The notes: generated from the sequence alone by a model not told the origin. A stretch of DNA of 64,000 nucleotides from Holdemania sp. Marseille-P2844 (GCF_900120005.1 NZ_LT635454.1:62001-126000), one strand, 5' to 3'. Positions 26,911-36,435 are shown, counted from the first letter of the stretch. Made by a program: numbers and translations.

Positions 26911-27674
26911 CAGTTCTGCACTCCTTTCCGGCTGCGGTTAATCTTGAATTCATACAAGGCGAACAACAGCGCGAAGACTAAGACCGTCAGCATATCGACG
27001 CCCAGAACGCCGACAAACGCGAAACCGACGGTGAAGAAAATCAGATCGGTCGGGTTCTTGACCAGCAGCTTCATTAAGATGGCGAACCCGATCAGCGGCA
27101 TCGGATTGCCGAAAATCGTCATGATGTCGATCAGCCACTGCGGCGAGTTGGCGACGAGCATCTCAATCGCGCTCTGGCCCCAGTACAGGCAGATAAAAGT
27201 CGGAATGAAACGGAACAAAAACTTCACGATATTGCCCCAGACCGGAACCCAGGTCGCGGCTTCCAGCTTGCCCTGGTCGACTAATTTCTTCTGATAGTTG
27301 ACCGGCAGCAGCGTCGCGGCATAACATGGGGTCGCCATGATCTGTCCAACGGCGGAGGCGGTAACGGCCAGCGCAACCGTCGTGCCGGAATCCAGATGCG
27401 CGACGACGCCTAACGGAATCGCGATAAACGTCGCCAGGTTCATATCCGGTGTGATCGAACCACCCGGCGTGACCAGACCGATGAAGATCAGCTGCACATA
27501 TGTGCCCAGAATCATCGCGTTTTTGACGTCTCCCAAAATTAAACCGATAAACAACGCGGAGACCAGCGGTCTGCCGATACAGTACCAGCCGATCAGGCCG
27601 CCGCCGAGAAACGGCGTGTGGATATAAGTCAGATAGCCCAACAGCGAGATGAGTGTTACCTGAAGTAGATTCAT
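26910..27674 (-). CDS. PTS EIIC, mannose family
   Basis: 254 aa integral membrane protein with about eight helices (SLLGYLTYIHTPFLGG, GWYCIGRPLVSALFIGLILGD, VTPGGSITPDMNLATFIAIPLG). ATG at 27674 follows GGGAGGG; the TTG at 27680 is not needed. It forms the sugar-translocating part with IID. Confidence 0.92.
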   Translation of the reverse strand: MNLLQVTLISLLGYLTYIHTPFLGGGLIGWYCIGRPLVSALFIGLILGDVKNAMILGTYVQLIFIGLVTPGGSITPDMNLATFIAIPLGVVAHLDSGTTVALAVTASAVGQIMATPCYAATLLPVNYQKKLVDQGKLEAATWVPVWGNIVKFLFRFIPTFICLYWGQSAIEMLVANSPQWLIDIMTIFGNPMPLIGFAILMKLLVKNPTDLIFFTVGFAFVGVLGVDMLTVLVFALLFALYEFKINRSRKGVQN

Positions 27675-27686
27675 AACCAACCCTCC

Positions 27687-28172
27687 CTATTTGATTTTAT
27701 TTTTGAATTCTTTGAATTCGATGCGTTTCATGTCTGGGACCACCTGAAAGAAGATTTCGATTCCCCTGGAATTCAGATCGTCCAGATCGGCGATTTCCTC
27801 CTTTGTCAGATAGGTTCCATCCTGAACGGTAATCGTGTTGTCCCGCTTCTGTACGGGGCCGATCATCAGACTTTTCGGCAGCTCCGGCACCTGGTCGAAC
27901 AGTGTCCGGGCAATCGCCGGAAAGCGGAAGACGATCATCGTACCGACCTTGCTGTTGATCGCCTCGCGGATCGGATCAGCGGCCTGATCCACTGTGTAGA
28001 CCTCGTTTTTCATGCCCGGCATCGCGATTTTTTCCACAACATATTTCATCGTGGGATTGGTCGCTGTGAATTCGTCGATGACAATGATGTTTTTGATGAA
28101 GTAGTGTTGAACCAGACGGGTCATGCATTGGCCGTGAATCAGACGATCGTCGCAGCGAATGAGATTAATCAT
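27687..28172 (-). CDS. PTS EIIB, mannose family
   Basis: 161 aa. RCDDRLIHGQ contains the phosphorylated His13. It carries phosphate from EIIA to the sugar. First gene of the minus-strand operon IIB-IIC-IID-nanE-ycxB-IIA, so expression probably starts in the gap with the divergent RpiR gene. Confidence 0.93.
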   Translation of the reverse strand: MINLIRCDDRLIHGQCMTRLVQHYFIKNIIVIDEFTATNPTMKYVVEKIAMPGMKNEVYTVDQAADPIREAINSKVGTMIVFRFPAIARTLFDQVPELPKSLMIGPVQKRDNTITVQDGTYLTKEEIADLDDLNSRGIEIFFQVVPDMKRIEFKEFKNKIK

Positions 28173-28502
28173 GATTTTCCTCCTCTCTTGTGCGGATCCT
28201 TTCGCGGATCTTCGTCATCCGGTTAAACCATAAAGCACCGCCCCTTTTCTTTTTATATATACTCCATTTTTGTACAAATTGGAGTATTTTACTCCAAACA
28301 AACAATACACCTCTTTTCATTGAGAATCAATACCCATTTCAAAGTTTGCCAGAGAACTGATTGCAGCGAGGGTTCTTTTTCAGGTGGAAAGTTTTGAGGA
28401 TTTCTTTTTTCCCGGGCAGGAAAGGTGGCTGAACCGGGTATTTTCATGGTATGATTGATACAGGAATGACAATCACTTCAGAATGAAAGGCAGGCATTTT
28501 CT
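28173..28502. other. Divergent control region between the PTS operon and rpiR
   Basis: 330 nt with the operator-like palindrome at 28279-28297 and an AT-rich patch on its PTS side. I could not fix -35/-10 boxes with confidence for either direction. Confidence 0.5.
28279..28297. promoter_or_regulatory. Palindrome, candidate RpiR operator
   Basis: TTGGAGT-ATTTT-ACTCCAA is a perfect 7+5+7 inverted repeat; another ACTCCA at 28261-28266 gives a second half-site on the PTS side. Confidence 0.65.
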
Positions 28503-29327
28503 GTGTCTATTTACGGCAAAATCAAAGATCATTATGACTATTTCACCAAGAGCGAGCAGCGCGTCGCCAAGTATTGTCTTGATAATTACATGGAAGTCAG
28601 CGGCAATACGCTTTTCCAGCTGGCGGAAAAGGCAAAGTGCGGGGAAGCGACGGTCGTTCGTTTCTGCAAGAAAATCGGCTGCGAAAGCTATCATGACTTC
28701 AAGGAGGAACTGACGGATGAAACGCAGGAGCATTTAAAAAGTGAGAATGACTCGTTTGTGTCTCAGATCTATCAGAACATCCAAACCTCTATTGAATATA
28801 CGATCCAGAACCTGGATTTAGAACAGCTTGACGAGATCGCCGCGCTGATGGATAAGGCGGATATCATTTTCTGCGCCGGCGTCGGCAATTCCGGAATTCC
28901 GGCGGAGGCTTGCGCGATGCGGCTGGTACGAAACGGAAAAAACGGGATATACTTCAAAGACAATCATTTTCAGTCGATTTATCTCAACGAACTGAAACAC
29001 AACGATATCGCGATTCTGTTCAGTGCTTCCGGGGAATCCATTGATACGATTCACTGCGCCGAGATTCTCAAACAGCGGAAGGTGAAGACGGTCTGCGTCA
29101 CTTCTTCCATCGTTTCTTCCCTGGCCACACTATGCGATTACTGCATCCTGATGAAACGCTGGCTGGGTCCTTTGGGCGGAGGCAGTATGATCGGACAGAT
29201 TACGCAGATGTATATCGCCGATCTGCTTTCGACGCGGACCGGCATGATCGATCAGAAGACGACGTTGAAGGCGAAGGAAACAACGTTTGATTACATCATC
29301 GACAAGATGCACAAGGAACGAATATGA
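28503..29327 (+). CDS. RpiR/MurR-family regulator
   Basis: 274 aa from a GTG at 28503. N-terminal HTH_6 (TKSEQRVAKYCLDNY, then LAEKAKCGEATVVRFCKKIGC) and a C-terminal SIS sugar-phosphate domain (ADIIFCAGVGNSGIPAEA, FSASGESIDTI). RpiR proteins sense sugar phosphates, and in nan operons they bind ManNAc-6P or GlcNAc-6P. Divergent from the NanE/PTS operon, with a palindrome between them, so it is very likely that operon's regulator. Confidence 0.9.
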   Translation: MSIYGKIKDHYDYFTKSEQRVAKYCLDNYMEVSGNTLFQLAEKAKCGEATVVRFCKKIGCESYHDFKEELTDETQEHLKSENDSFVSQIYQNIQTSIEYTIQNLDLEQLDEIAALMDKADIIFCAGVGNSGIPAEACAMRLVRNGKNGIYFKDNHFQSIYLNELKHNDIAILFSASGESIDTIHCAEILKQRKVKTVCVTSSIVSSLATLCDYCILMKRWLGPLGGGSMIGQITQMYIADLLSTRTGMIDQKTTLKAKETTFDYIIDKMHKERI

Positions 29328-29333
29328 ACGACA

Positions 29334-29358
29334 GGGAGATTAACGCTCCCTTTTTTTT
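29334..29358 (+). terminator. Intrinsic terminator after rpiR
   Basis: GGGAG (29334-29338) pairs with CTCCC (29346-29350), then T8. Confidence 0.75.
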
Positions 29359-29413
29359 CGTGGTCGGGCGATTCGTTTGTTTTTTTAGCGGAAGCGGAAG
29401 GAAAGGTCTGAAT

Positions 29414-29471
29414 TTTGCCCTGAACCGGGGCAAAACTGAAAATAGGAAAGGGGGCGGAAATACTGGATAAT
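29414..29471 (+). promoter_or_regulatory. Shared activator site 1 and promoter (ene-reductase 1)
   Basis: TTTGCC (29414-29419), N9, GGCAAA (29429-29434), then 31 nt to a -10-like GATAAT (29466-29471). There is no good -35, consistent with an activator-dependent promoter. The same arrangement occurs at 34241-34298 and 41399-41456. Confidence 0.7.
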
Positions 29472-29493
29472 AAGAGGGAAAAGAGGCGAGATT

Positions 29494-31386
29494 ATGGAAT
29501 ATCCTCATTTGTTTTCTCCTATCCAGTTCAATCAGCTGATGCTGCGCAATCGCATTGTCGCCGCGCCGATCGGCGAACTGTATGAACCGAAGGCTCGCGG
29601 CGGGGCGGGGCTGGTCGTCTGCGGGCATACGATTGTGGAACCGGGCCGCAGCTCGTTTGCCAGCGGCGAGGAACCGACGGCGTTTTTTAAATATGAAGTG
29701 GAAAAGACCCGGCAGAAGATCCGGGCCTGTCATCGTTACGGCGCGAGGGCGTCGATTGAAATCTTTCATGCCGGCCAATATGCCCGGGTGAAAGATCGTG
29801 CCTGGGGACCTTGTTCGTTTCTCCGCGAAGACGGCATCGAGGTCAAGGCGCTGGATCGGGCGGAAATGGAGCGGATTGCCGGACTGTTTGCGGAAGTCTC
29901 ACGGCAGGCGAAGGCGCTGGGCTTCGACGCGATTTTCCTGCATTTCGGTCATGGCTGGCTGGCCGCACAGTTCTTGTCACCTTTGTTTAATCATCGAACA
30001 GACGAGTATGGCGGAAGTCTGCCGAACCGAGCCAGGTTCCCGTTGTTGATTCTGCGGAAAATCCGGGAAGCTGTGGGAGCGGACTTTCCGGTGGATATGC
30101 GGATTTCCGGCGAGGAGTGCGTGCCGGGCTCCATTCGCTTTGAAGATACGCTGGCTTTTATCCAGATGGCAAAACCGTATATTGACGGGGTTCAGATCTC
30201 AGCCGGACTGGATATCAACCACGAAGGCAATGTCCACATGGCGACGACGAATTTCAAGGAGCACATGCCGAATCTGAAGTGGGCAAGGACTGTAAAGAAG
30301 ACGTGTCCGCAGCTGGTGGTTTCAGTTGTCGGCGCGATCATGAATCCTTCTGAAGCCGAACAGATACTGGCCAACGGCGACGTCGATCTGGTGGCTTTCG
30401 GGCGGGCATTTCTCGCCGATCCCAACTGGCCGAACAAGGCGCGGGAAGGACGGAGTGGCGATATCGTACCGTGTTTAAGGTGTCTGCAATGTTATCACAT
30501 CGCGACCAACCGTCAAAACGTCGGCTGCAGCGTCAACCCGCGGTATGGCAACGAAACGCTGATTCCCGAGCGGATGATCCCGGCTGAACAGGCCCGGCGT
30601 GTCGTCATCGTCGGCGCCGGACCGGCCGGACTCAACGCCGCAATCACAGCCTGTCGCCGCGGACATGAAGTGATCGTGCTGGAAAAAAGCGGGATGATCG
30701 GCGGAGCACTGAACACGATCGCCCGGGAGTATTATAAGGAAGACATCCGCTATTATCTGGAATACTTAAAGAATCAGTTTACCCGATGCGATATCGACCT
30801 GCGTCTGAATACCGCGGCAGATCGTTCGATGATCGAAGCGCTGCATCCACAGGCGCTGATCATTGCCTGCGGAGCTCAGCCGGTAACGCCGCCTGTTCCC
30901 GGAATTGATCAGTCCTTTGTGATGGGGTTTACGGAAGCTATTTGTCATCCGGAACGGATCGGAAAGCAGGTCGTGATCATCGGCGGGGGAACGATCGGCG
31001 CGGAGATCGGGCTGGAGCTGGCGGAGCGGGAAGGCCGGCAGGTAACGATCGTGGAAATGACGGACACGCTGGCTTCGCAGGGAAATCTGCTTTACCGGAT
31101 CGCGCTGCGGCAGAAGCTGGATCCGCTGACGAATTTCACGGCTCTGACCCAGACTCGCTGCATTCAGATCGGCGATCATGAAGTGGAAATTCTCCATCAG
31201 AAAGAGCAGCGGAAGCTCAGAGCCGATACCGTCATCATCGCCGCGGGCGTACGCACGAACCGGGCCTTTGTGAACAGTCTGTATGGGATTTGCCCGCAGA
31301 CCTTTGAGGCCGGCGATGCGCTGCAGCCGCGCAAGATTCAGGAAGCGGTGTTCGAGGGAACCGGCGTGGCGCTGTCGATCGGATAA
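29494..31386 (+). CDS. FMN/FAD/4Fe-4S ene-reductase 1 (2,4-dienoyl-CoA reductase/OYE type)
   Basis: 630 aa, normal for the FadH/BaiCD/daidzein-reductase architecture. Residues 1-320: OYE-type FMN barrel (NRIVAAPIGELYEP; HFGHGWLAAQFLSP; NHRTDEYGGSLPNR). Residues 327-346: CLRCLQC then eleven residues and C, the 4Fe-4S site. C-terminus: two Rossmann motifs, VVIVGAGPAGLNAA and VVIIGGGTIGAEIGLEL, for FAD and NAD(P)H. His150 and His153 are kept, but the OYE proton-donor tyrosine position is Trp155. It should reduce an activated C=C bond; substrate unknown. Stands alone behind shared activator site 1. Confidence 0.88.
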   Translation: MEYPHLFSPIQFNQLMLRNRIVAAPIGELYEPKARGGAGLVVCGHTIVEPGRSSFASGEEPTAFFKYEVEKTRQKIRACHRYGARASIEIFHAGQYARVKDRAWGPCSFLREDGIEVKALDRAEMERIAGLFAEVSRQAKALGFDAIFLHFGHGWLAAQFLSPLFNHRTDEYGGSLPNRARFPLLILRKIREAVGADFPVDMRISGEECVPGSIRFEDTLAFIQMAKPYIDGVQISAGLDINHEGNVHMATTNFKEHMPNLKWARTVKKTCPQLVVSVVGAIMNPSEAEQILANGDVDLVAFGRAFLADPNWPNKAREGRSGDIVPCLRCLQCYHIATNRQNVGCSVNPRYGNETLIPERMIPAEQARRVVIVGAGPAGLNAAITACRRGHEVIVLEKSGMIGGALNTIAREYYKEDIRYYLEYLKNQFTRCDIDLRLNTAADRSMIEALHPQALIIACGAQPVTPPVPGIDQSFVMGFTEAICHPERIGKQVVIIGGGTIGAEIGLELAEREGRQVTIVEMTDTLASQGNLLYRIALRQKLDPLTNFTALTQTRCIQIGDHEVEILHQKEQRKLRADTVIIAAGVRTNRAFVNSLYGICPQTFEAGDALQPRKIQEAVFEGTGVALSIG

Positions 31387-31429
31387 CTTCAGATTCGACA
31401 CTTAAAACAAAACGCATAAGGCGAATAAA

Positions 31430-31473
31430 AAAGCTCGATCATATCGCACATCCGCGGCGGTGATCGAGCTTTT
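31430..31473. terminator. Bidirectional terminator
   Basis: AAGCTCGATCA (about 31431-31441) pairs with TGATCGAGCTT (31461-31471) with A-rich and T-rich flanks, between the ene-reductase and the convergent RDD gene. Confidence 0.7.
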
Positions 31474-31602
31474 CTTATTTGACAGCGTTTTTCCTGTCCT
31501 TTGTTGCATAACGGGCTCTGATTCCAATCATTCCTAACGCTACAACAAGGTTTCCCAAGCGATCTGCCTGTCCGATTTTCATCCTATGCCATTCGCGGTT
31601 TA

Positions 31603-32217
31603 TCATTCGGCAGCGCTCACCTGCGTGCCGGCCAGCTTGTCGTGCAGCATGCATCGTTTCGTTTTCAACAAAAGCAGCACGGAAACCAGACTTGCGGCCA
31701 AACCGAAGACATAAACTCCCTGAACCAGCCCGGGATTCAGAAATCGTGTCAGCAGCGTGCGTACCAGAAATGCCGCGTTGTTAAACGTCTGTTCCAGAAA
31801 AAGAAAACTCAGCGCACGAGTGCCGAGCTGGGCCGGGGAAGCCGGCTTACCCTCCCGGTTAGTGATGCGGATCTGCGCCAGACGCTTGCCCGGCGTCTGG
31901 CCTTCGAAGCCAGGGACGAGCATCGGGATCATTACAAAATAAGCCAGCACCGCACAGCTGGAACAACAAACCGCGGCGATAGCCGGCCCCCGTGAAAGGC
32001 CGGCGATGGAAGCTGTGACGAGCAGCTGACCCTGGGTCAGACTGGCAATCAGGGTGATGATCAGGTTGGCGCACAAAGCGGAACCATACCCATCCACGGC
32101 GGCCGCCAGAAACCGCCGCGGTAAGGACGCTGCCGGTAGGACTTTTAGCCGGATTCGCTTCGGTTTTGTTCCCGACATTTCAATGACGGTTGGACGGGAC
32201 GTCCGTCCTTTTTTCAT
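31603..32217 (-). CDS. RDD-family membrane protein
   Basis: 204 aa. LPRRFLAAAVDGYGSALCANLI has the R/D pair that opens RDD domains, FEGQTPGKRLAQIRI is the conserved GQTPGK loop, and about four membrane helices follow. The short basic N-terminus is cytoplasmic. Function unknown. Monocistronic. Confidence 0.85.
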   Translation of the reverse strand: MKKGRTSRPTVIEMSGTKPKRIRLKVLPAASLPRRFLAAAVDGYGSALCANLIITLIASLTQGQLLVTASIAGLSRGPAIAAVCCSSCAVLAYFVMIPMLVPGFEGQTPGKRLAQIRITNREGKPASPAQLGTRALSFLFLEQTFNNAAFLVRTLLTRFLNPGLVQGVYVFGLAASLVSVLLLLKTKRCMLHDKLAGTQVSAAE

Positions 32218-32266
32218 GAAGATTCCCCCTTTATCAATAACATGATACCAACAAGCTTGTGAACTC

Positions 32267-34180
32267 CTAGAAGCTGCTGACTTCCATCATCTTGCGGAAG
32301 GTTTCCTCGTCCTTCATGATGTGAACGATGAAATCAAAGATATTGGAAAACTGCTCTTTATCCTTTTCCATCAGCGATAACATGAAGACCAGATTGACCT
32401 GATTAGCGCCCCACTGGATCGGCCGCGGATTGACGGAAACGGCGATCGCGCTGGATTTCGCCTTGTTGTCCAGAGGATGGGGAATCGCGATGTTGCCATA
32501 GGCCGACGGGCTTAATTTCTCATGATAATCAATCTGTTGACGATAATCCTCGTCGACGTAGCCGCCAGCCGTCATCGCCGCGCACATGACCTCGACCGCA
32601 TCGGTATGGGTGGCAAACTGACGGCATGAGAAAAACAAATCCGGATGGAAGAAATACAGGATTTTCTCGCGGATGAAATCTTTCATCTTCCGCTTTTTGA
32701 TCTCGTCGATCAGCTCGAAGATCCGGCGGATATCCTTCTCCGACAGAAACTGGTCGATCTGAACGAAGCCCAGCGGCTGGGGCTGCAGCTCGCACGGTGC
32801 GGTGGACAGCACCAGATCGGCCGGCGGTAGCGGCTGAGGCAGGGCGGTGTGGGTCAGCACGTCGCTGATCAACAAACTTTCCGAGAAGATGGCGGATAAT
32901 TTTTTGATCAGGCGCTGGCCGATCTGTTGATAATCGTTGCACAGCACCAGACAACTGATCTTGTCGCTTTTAGCCCGCGTTTCCTCCATCAGCACGCCGA
33001 TGTGCAGCGTGATGTAGGCGATTTCGTCTTCCGGCAGGACGTGGCCGGTGAATTGATAGATGACGTTGGAAATATGCACTGAAATCGCGTAAATCAGCGG
33101 ATAATCCGTCTTGATGCTTTCAAACTGCAGATTGGTGATCTGGATATCGTTTTCCAAGCGCAGAAGCAGATTTTTTAAGTGAAATGCAAATTTGATCAGA
33201 AAGCTTTCATTATTCAGATCAATGCAATAAGTGTTTTCCACCGACTGCACGATGTTGTCCAGCAGTTTCTGAAGATCGCTGCCCAGAATGGCGCCGATCT
33301 GATCGTAGGTAATCGAAGACATCTGCGAGGACACGGCGCGGGTCATCATCAGCACCGACGCTTCATACAAGTCATATAACGTGAAATCTGTATCATAATT
33401 TTCTTTCAGCAGCACGTACAGATCGTTGACGATGCTCTGGACATGCGCCGAAGCCAGACGGAGCATATCGGCGTGCGATACCAGCTCCTGACGGGACGCG
33501 TTAAATTTGCGTGCGGGATTGGAACTGCGCAGTTCAACGGTCAGCGCGATATGCAGCACATAATTCAACAGGCTGTAATCATCCAGAAAATACTCATACC
33601 TGTGCATGACCTGTAAGATCAGCTGCTTGATCCGCGCCAGACTGACCGACGTGAAAATTTCCTGAATCCGTTCCAGACTGAAATAGGAACTTTTGATTTC
33701 CTCGTTGATCAGGCTCAGGATTACCGCCCGTTTGTCCTTGGCCAGACCGGTGATGTTAACCATATCGTTTTTCGTGTGGATATTCAGGTGGAACTGTGTG
33801 AGATCGGTACGCATCCGCGACAGCTCGTTCTGCAGCGTGATCGGCGAGATGCACAGCTTGTTCGACAGATCGCTGATCGACATCCGCTGGTTCTGCAAAA
33901 GCAGCGTGTTGATGATATAGCGCTTGCGTTCCTCATAGCTGGCGGGAATTGTCTGGGAGGGCAGAAAACTGAGGATCTTTGCGGCGGTCAGTTTGTCAAT
34001 TTTATATCCCTTGTTGCTGGAAAGAATCAAAGCGCCGTATTCCTTGTTCAGCTCCGCGACGCTGTACTTGACGCTGCGCACGCTGAAGCCGAAGCGCTGG
34101 GCGATCATCGCGGTTGTCGTCCAGCCCGTCTGATGGTTCAGAAACGACACGATCTGCATCTTGCGGTCTAAATTCGCCAT
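32267..34180 (-). CDS. PRD/EIIA transcription activator (LicR/BglG-type)
   Basis: 637 aa from the ATG at 34180 (AGAAAGGG upstream; the TTG at 34189 is less likely). Two N-terminal helix-turn-helix units (TTAMIAQRFGFSVRSVKYSV; MSISDLSNKLCISPITLQNE), two PRD domains in the middle, a galactitol EIIB-like domain (ISCLVLCNDYQQIGQRLIKK) and a C-terminal fructose-type EIIA domain with phospho-histidine in NIAIPHPLD. DNA-binding HTHs make it an activator (LicR/MtlR class), not an RNA antiterminator. It is divergent from the Lac-family PTS genes and is the best candidate to bind the repeats at 29414, 34241 and 41399. PTS phosphorylation should tune its activity. Confidence 0.9.
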   Translation of the reverse strand: MANLDRKMQIVSFLNHQTGWTTTAMIAQRFGFSVRSVKYSVAELNKEYGALILSSNKGYKIDKLTAAKILSFLPSQTIPASYEERKRYIINTLLLQNQRMSISDLSNKLCISPITLQNELSRMRTDLTQFHLNIHTKNDMVNITGLAKDKRAVILSLINEEIKSSYFSLERIQEIFTSVSLARIKQLILQVMHRYEYFLDDYSLLNYVLHIALTVELRSSNPARKFNASRQELVSHADMLRLASAHVQSIVNDLYVLLKENYDTDFTLYDLYEASVLMMTRAVSSQMSSITYDQIGAILGSDLQKLLDNIVQSVENTYCIDLNNESFLIKFAFHLKNLLLRLENDIQITNLQFESIKTDYPLIYAISVHISNVIYQFTGHVLPEDEIAYITLHIGVLMEETRAKSDKISCLVLCNDYQQIGQRLIKKLSAIFSESLLISDVLTHTALPQPLPPADLVLSTAPCELQPQPLGFVQIDQFLSEKDIRRIFELIDEIKKRKMKDFIREKILYFFHPDLFFSCRQFATHTDAVEVMCAAMTAGGYVDEDYRQQIDYHEKLSPSAYGNIAIPHPLDNKAKSSAIAVSVNPRPIQWGANQVNLVFMLSLMEKDKEQFSNIFDFIVHIMKDEETFRKMMEVSSF

Positions 34181-34240
34181 ACAATTCAACCCTTTCTGTC
34201 ATTTATTGTACAAGGGAACGCCAGCGCGTACTTACCGGCT

Positions 34241-34298
34241 TTTGCCCTGTGGCCGGGCAAAGTCAGACGTTGAATCCGGCCGCGCGGCGCTTTACAGT
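34241..34298 (+). promoter_or_regulatory. Shared activator site 2 and promoter (PTS/ene-reductase 2 operon)
   Basis: TTTGCC (34241-34246), N9, GGCAAA (34256-34261), 31 nt, then TACAGT (34293-34298) with a weak -35 TTGAAT at 34270-34275 (17-nt spacer). Sits between the PRD activator and the PTS operon. Confidence 0.75.
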
Positions 34299-34326
34299 TA
34301 GGGTGCAAGCAAGGAGGTCAGAAAAC

Positions 34327-34659
34327 GTGACGATTCAGGAAGTAAACAATCTTTCATGCATGATTATCGCGAATGCCGGGGATGGCAAAAGCAGCTGCAT
34401 GGAAGCGCTCGATTACGCGGAAGCCGGCGATTGGGAAGCGGCGCGGCAGGCTCTGGCCGTCGCTGATGAAGCGATCGTCAAGGCTCATGAAATTCATACG
34501 AAGCTGTTGGTGGAGGAAGCCCGCGATCCCGCCGCGCTGCCGATGACGATGATGCTGATCCACGCGTCCAATCATCTGAGTGCGGCCGAGATCAGCCGGG
34601 AATTTGCCGAAAGGCTGCTCAGAATGCAAGCTCAGAAAGACGGGGAGGAGGTGAAATAA
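34327..34659 (+). CDS. PTS EIIA, lactose/cellobiose family
   Basis: 110 aa from a GTG at 34327 with AAGGAGG upstream. All-helical Lac EIIA: SCMEALDYAEAGDWEAARQAL, AHEIHTKLL, and the phosphorylation segment MLIHASNHLSAAE (His79). Works with the IIB and IIC that follow to import a beta-glycoside as its 6-phosphate. First gene of the operon behind activator site 2. Confidence 0.92.
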   Translation: MTIQEVNNLSCMIIANAGDGKSSCMEALDYAEAGDWEAARQALAVADEAIVKAHEIHTKLLVEEARDPAALPMTMMLIHASNHLSAAEISREFAERLLRMQAQKDGEEVK

Positions 34660-34967
34660 TGGTCAATATCATTCTTGTCTGCGAACATGGCGCCAGCACA
34701 AGCCTGCTGACGGAGCGGATGAAGGACGCCGCGCAGCAGCTGGGTATCGACGCTGTGATCAACGCCTATCCCTACACGAAGCTGGACGAGCTGATCGACG
34801 GGGCGGACATCGTTCTGTTAGGTCCGCAGGTCCGCTTCAAAAAGAAAACCTTTGACGCGAAATATGCGGAAAAAGGGGTGGAATTCATGGTCATCGACAC
34901 GGTGGATTACGGCATGATGAATGGGGAAAAGGTATTGAAAACGGCATTGGAACATCTCAAGTCCTGA
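34659..34967 (+). CDS. PTS EIIB, lactose/cellobiose family
   Basis: 102 aa. Cys8 in ILVCEHGASTSLL is the phosphorylated cysteine; VLLGPQVRFKKKTFD is the second family motif. Start overlaps the EIIA stop by 1 nt, with GAGGAGG inside the EIIA end. Confidence 0.93.
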   Translation: MVNIILVCEHGASTSLLTERMKDAAQQLGIDAVINAYPYTKLDELIDGADIVLLGPQVRFKKKTFDAKYAEKGVEFMVIDTVDYGMMNGEKVLKTALEHLKS

Positions 34968-35005
34968 CTAAAAACTGAGTTTATTTGAAAAGAGGAGAAA
35001 ATACA

Positions 35006-36283
35006 ATGGATACATTGATGGAAAAAATATCCAGCTTCGTTGAACCGCTGGCGGAATGGGTCCACAAGATGACCTTCTTGAACGCCATGGCCGAAGCACT
35101 TCAAGTTCTGCTTCCAATCACGGTGATCGGTTCCTTTGCCTGTCTGTTCGCGTTTATCGACGTCGGCGGGTGGCAGGCATTTTTAGGCGCGAATCCGATG
35201 ATACTGATGGTCTTTATGAATGCTCAAAGCTGGACGTTAAGCATCATCGCGTTTTACACCGTGCTGGTGCTGCCGTATTTGTACGCAAAACGGCTGGGCA
35301 TGAACGAACCGCTGGCCTGTGTGCCGCTGACCGTCGCGTCGTTTCTGCTGCTGACGCCGACGGAGCTGTACACCGCGATCCCATCGGCCTGGCTCGGCCA
35401 CTCCGGCATGTTCTCAGCGTTTATCATTTCGTATCTGGTCGTGCGGTTTGTCAAGCTGTGCCAGGATCACAATGTGACGATCAAGATGCCGCAGGGCGTT
35501 CCGCATTATATTGAAGCAACCTTCGCGGTGCTGATTCCGGCGTTTATTCTGGTCTTCGGCTGTTCGCTGATCGGTCAGGCGCTGGCGGCGACGCCGTATG
35601 AATCGATCCATCAGCTCATTTACACGTTTATCCAGACACCGCTGTCCGGTTTGGGCACCAGCTTCTTCGGTTTGTTAGTCACCGAACTGGTCATGACGCT
35701 GGCGATGTTCTGCGGCATTCATGGTTCCTCGGTCGTTCCGTTTATGGACGCGCTGGCAACGGCGGCGAACGAACAGAACATGGCGGCGATGGCGGCCGGT
35801 TCCGCTTTGCCGAACATCTATACGACCGGCTTGCTGAACTCCATTCAGATGGGCGGGATCGGCGCAACGCTGGGATTGGGCATTCTGTTGTTCTTCCTGG
35901 CGAAATCCAAGCGCTACAAGCAGCTCTCGCGGGTTGCGATTGTCCCGCAGATCTTCAATATCGGCGAGCCGTTATTGTTCGGCATCCCGATCATGCTGAA
36001 CCCACTGCTGTTCATTCCGTACATGCTGGGCGTGATCGCGAATACCTGCATCGCTTACGGATCCGTCGCGATTGGTCTGTGCGCCCGGTTTACCGGCGTC
36101 AATCCAAGCTGGACGATGCCGGGAATCCTGCAGGGAATCCTGACCTGTTCAGTTCCGTGGCAGGGCGCGGTCTTGCAGATCGTGATTCTGGCTGTCGATA
36201 TGCTGATCTGGTATCCATTTGTTAAAATGATCGACAAACAGGCTGTGGAAGAAGAAAACAGCGCTGTTTCTGAAGCTGCGTAA
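35006..36283 (+). CDS. PTS EIIC, lactose/cellobiose family
   Basis: 425 aa with about ten membrane helices. ALQVLLPITVIGSFACLFAFID at the start, FCGIHGSSVVPFMDAL (the conserved HG loop) and VPQIFNIGEPLLFGIPIMLNP near the C-terminus, which is the GEP..FG..I.LNP sugar-binding motif of the family. ATG at 35006 follows AGAGGAG. It forms the transport channel for a cellobiose- or aryl-glucoside-like substrate. Confidence 0.93.
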   Translation: MDTLMEKISSFVEPLAEWVHKMTFLNAMAEALQVLLPITVIGSFACLFAFIDVGGWQAFLGANPMILMVFMNAQSWTLSIIAFYTVLVLPYLYAKRLGMNEPLACVPLTVASFLLLTPTELYTAIPSAWLGHSGMFSAFIISYLVVRFVKLCQDHNVTIKMPQGVPHYIEATFAVLIPAFILVFGCSLIGQALAATPYESIHQLIYTFIQTPLSGLGTSFFGLLVTELVMTLAMFCGIHGSSVVPFMDALATAANEQNMAAMAAGSALPNIYTTGLLNSIQMGGIGATLGLGILLFFLAKSKRYKQLSRVAIVPQIFNIGEPLLFGIPIMLNPLLFIPYMLGVIANTCIAYGSVAIGLCARFTGVNPSWTMPGILQGILTCSVPWQGAVLQIVILAVDMLIWYPFVKMIDKQAVEEENSAVSEAA

Positions 36284-36435
36284 GCAGCTTCTTCACTTTG
36301 TTCCAACAAGTTCCGGATGGAGATCCGGACGTTTATCCTCAAAAGGAAGACCCTGATTCTTAATCGAACGGAATCCATTAAGGATTCTGGAAAGAAAACT
36401 GGAAAACAAAAAAAGCCGGGAAGAACACAGCCCGG
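36272..36435 (+). other. Four consecutive hairpins in the EIIC 3' region
   Basis: GAAGCTGC/GCAGCTTC (36272-36291), TCCGGAT/ATCCGGA (36312-36329), GAATCC/GGATTC (36371-36387) and CCGGG/CCCGG (36416-36435). None has a strong T-run, so they may stabilise the upstream PTS mRNA or reduce read-through into the downstream genes rather than end transcription. Confidence 0.6.

Noticed and set aside
31475-31582. 35-codon minus-strand frame downstream of the RDD gene
   Set aside because: Readable but without a clear ribosome site or recognisable family; too short to support.
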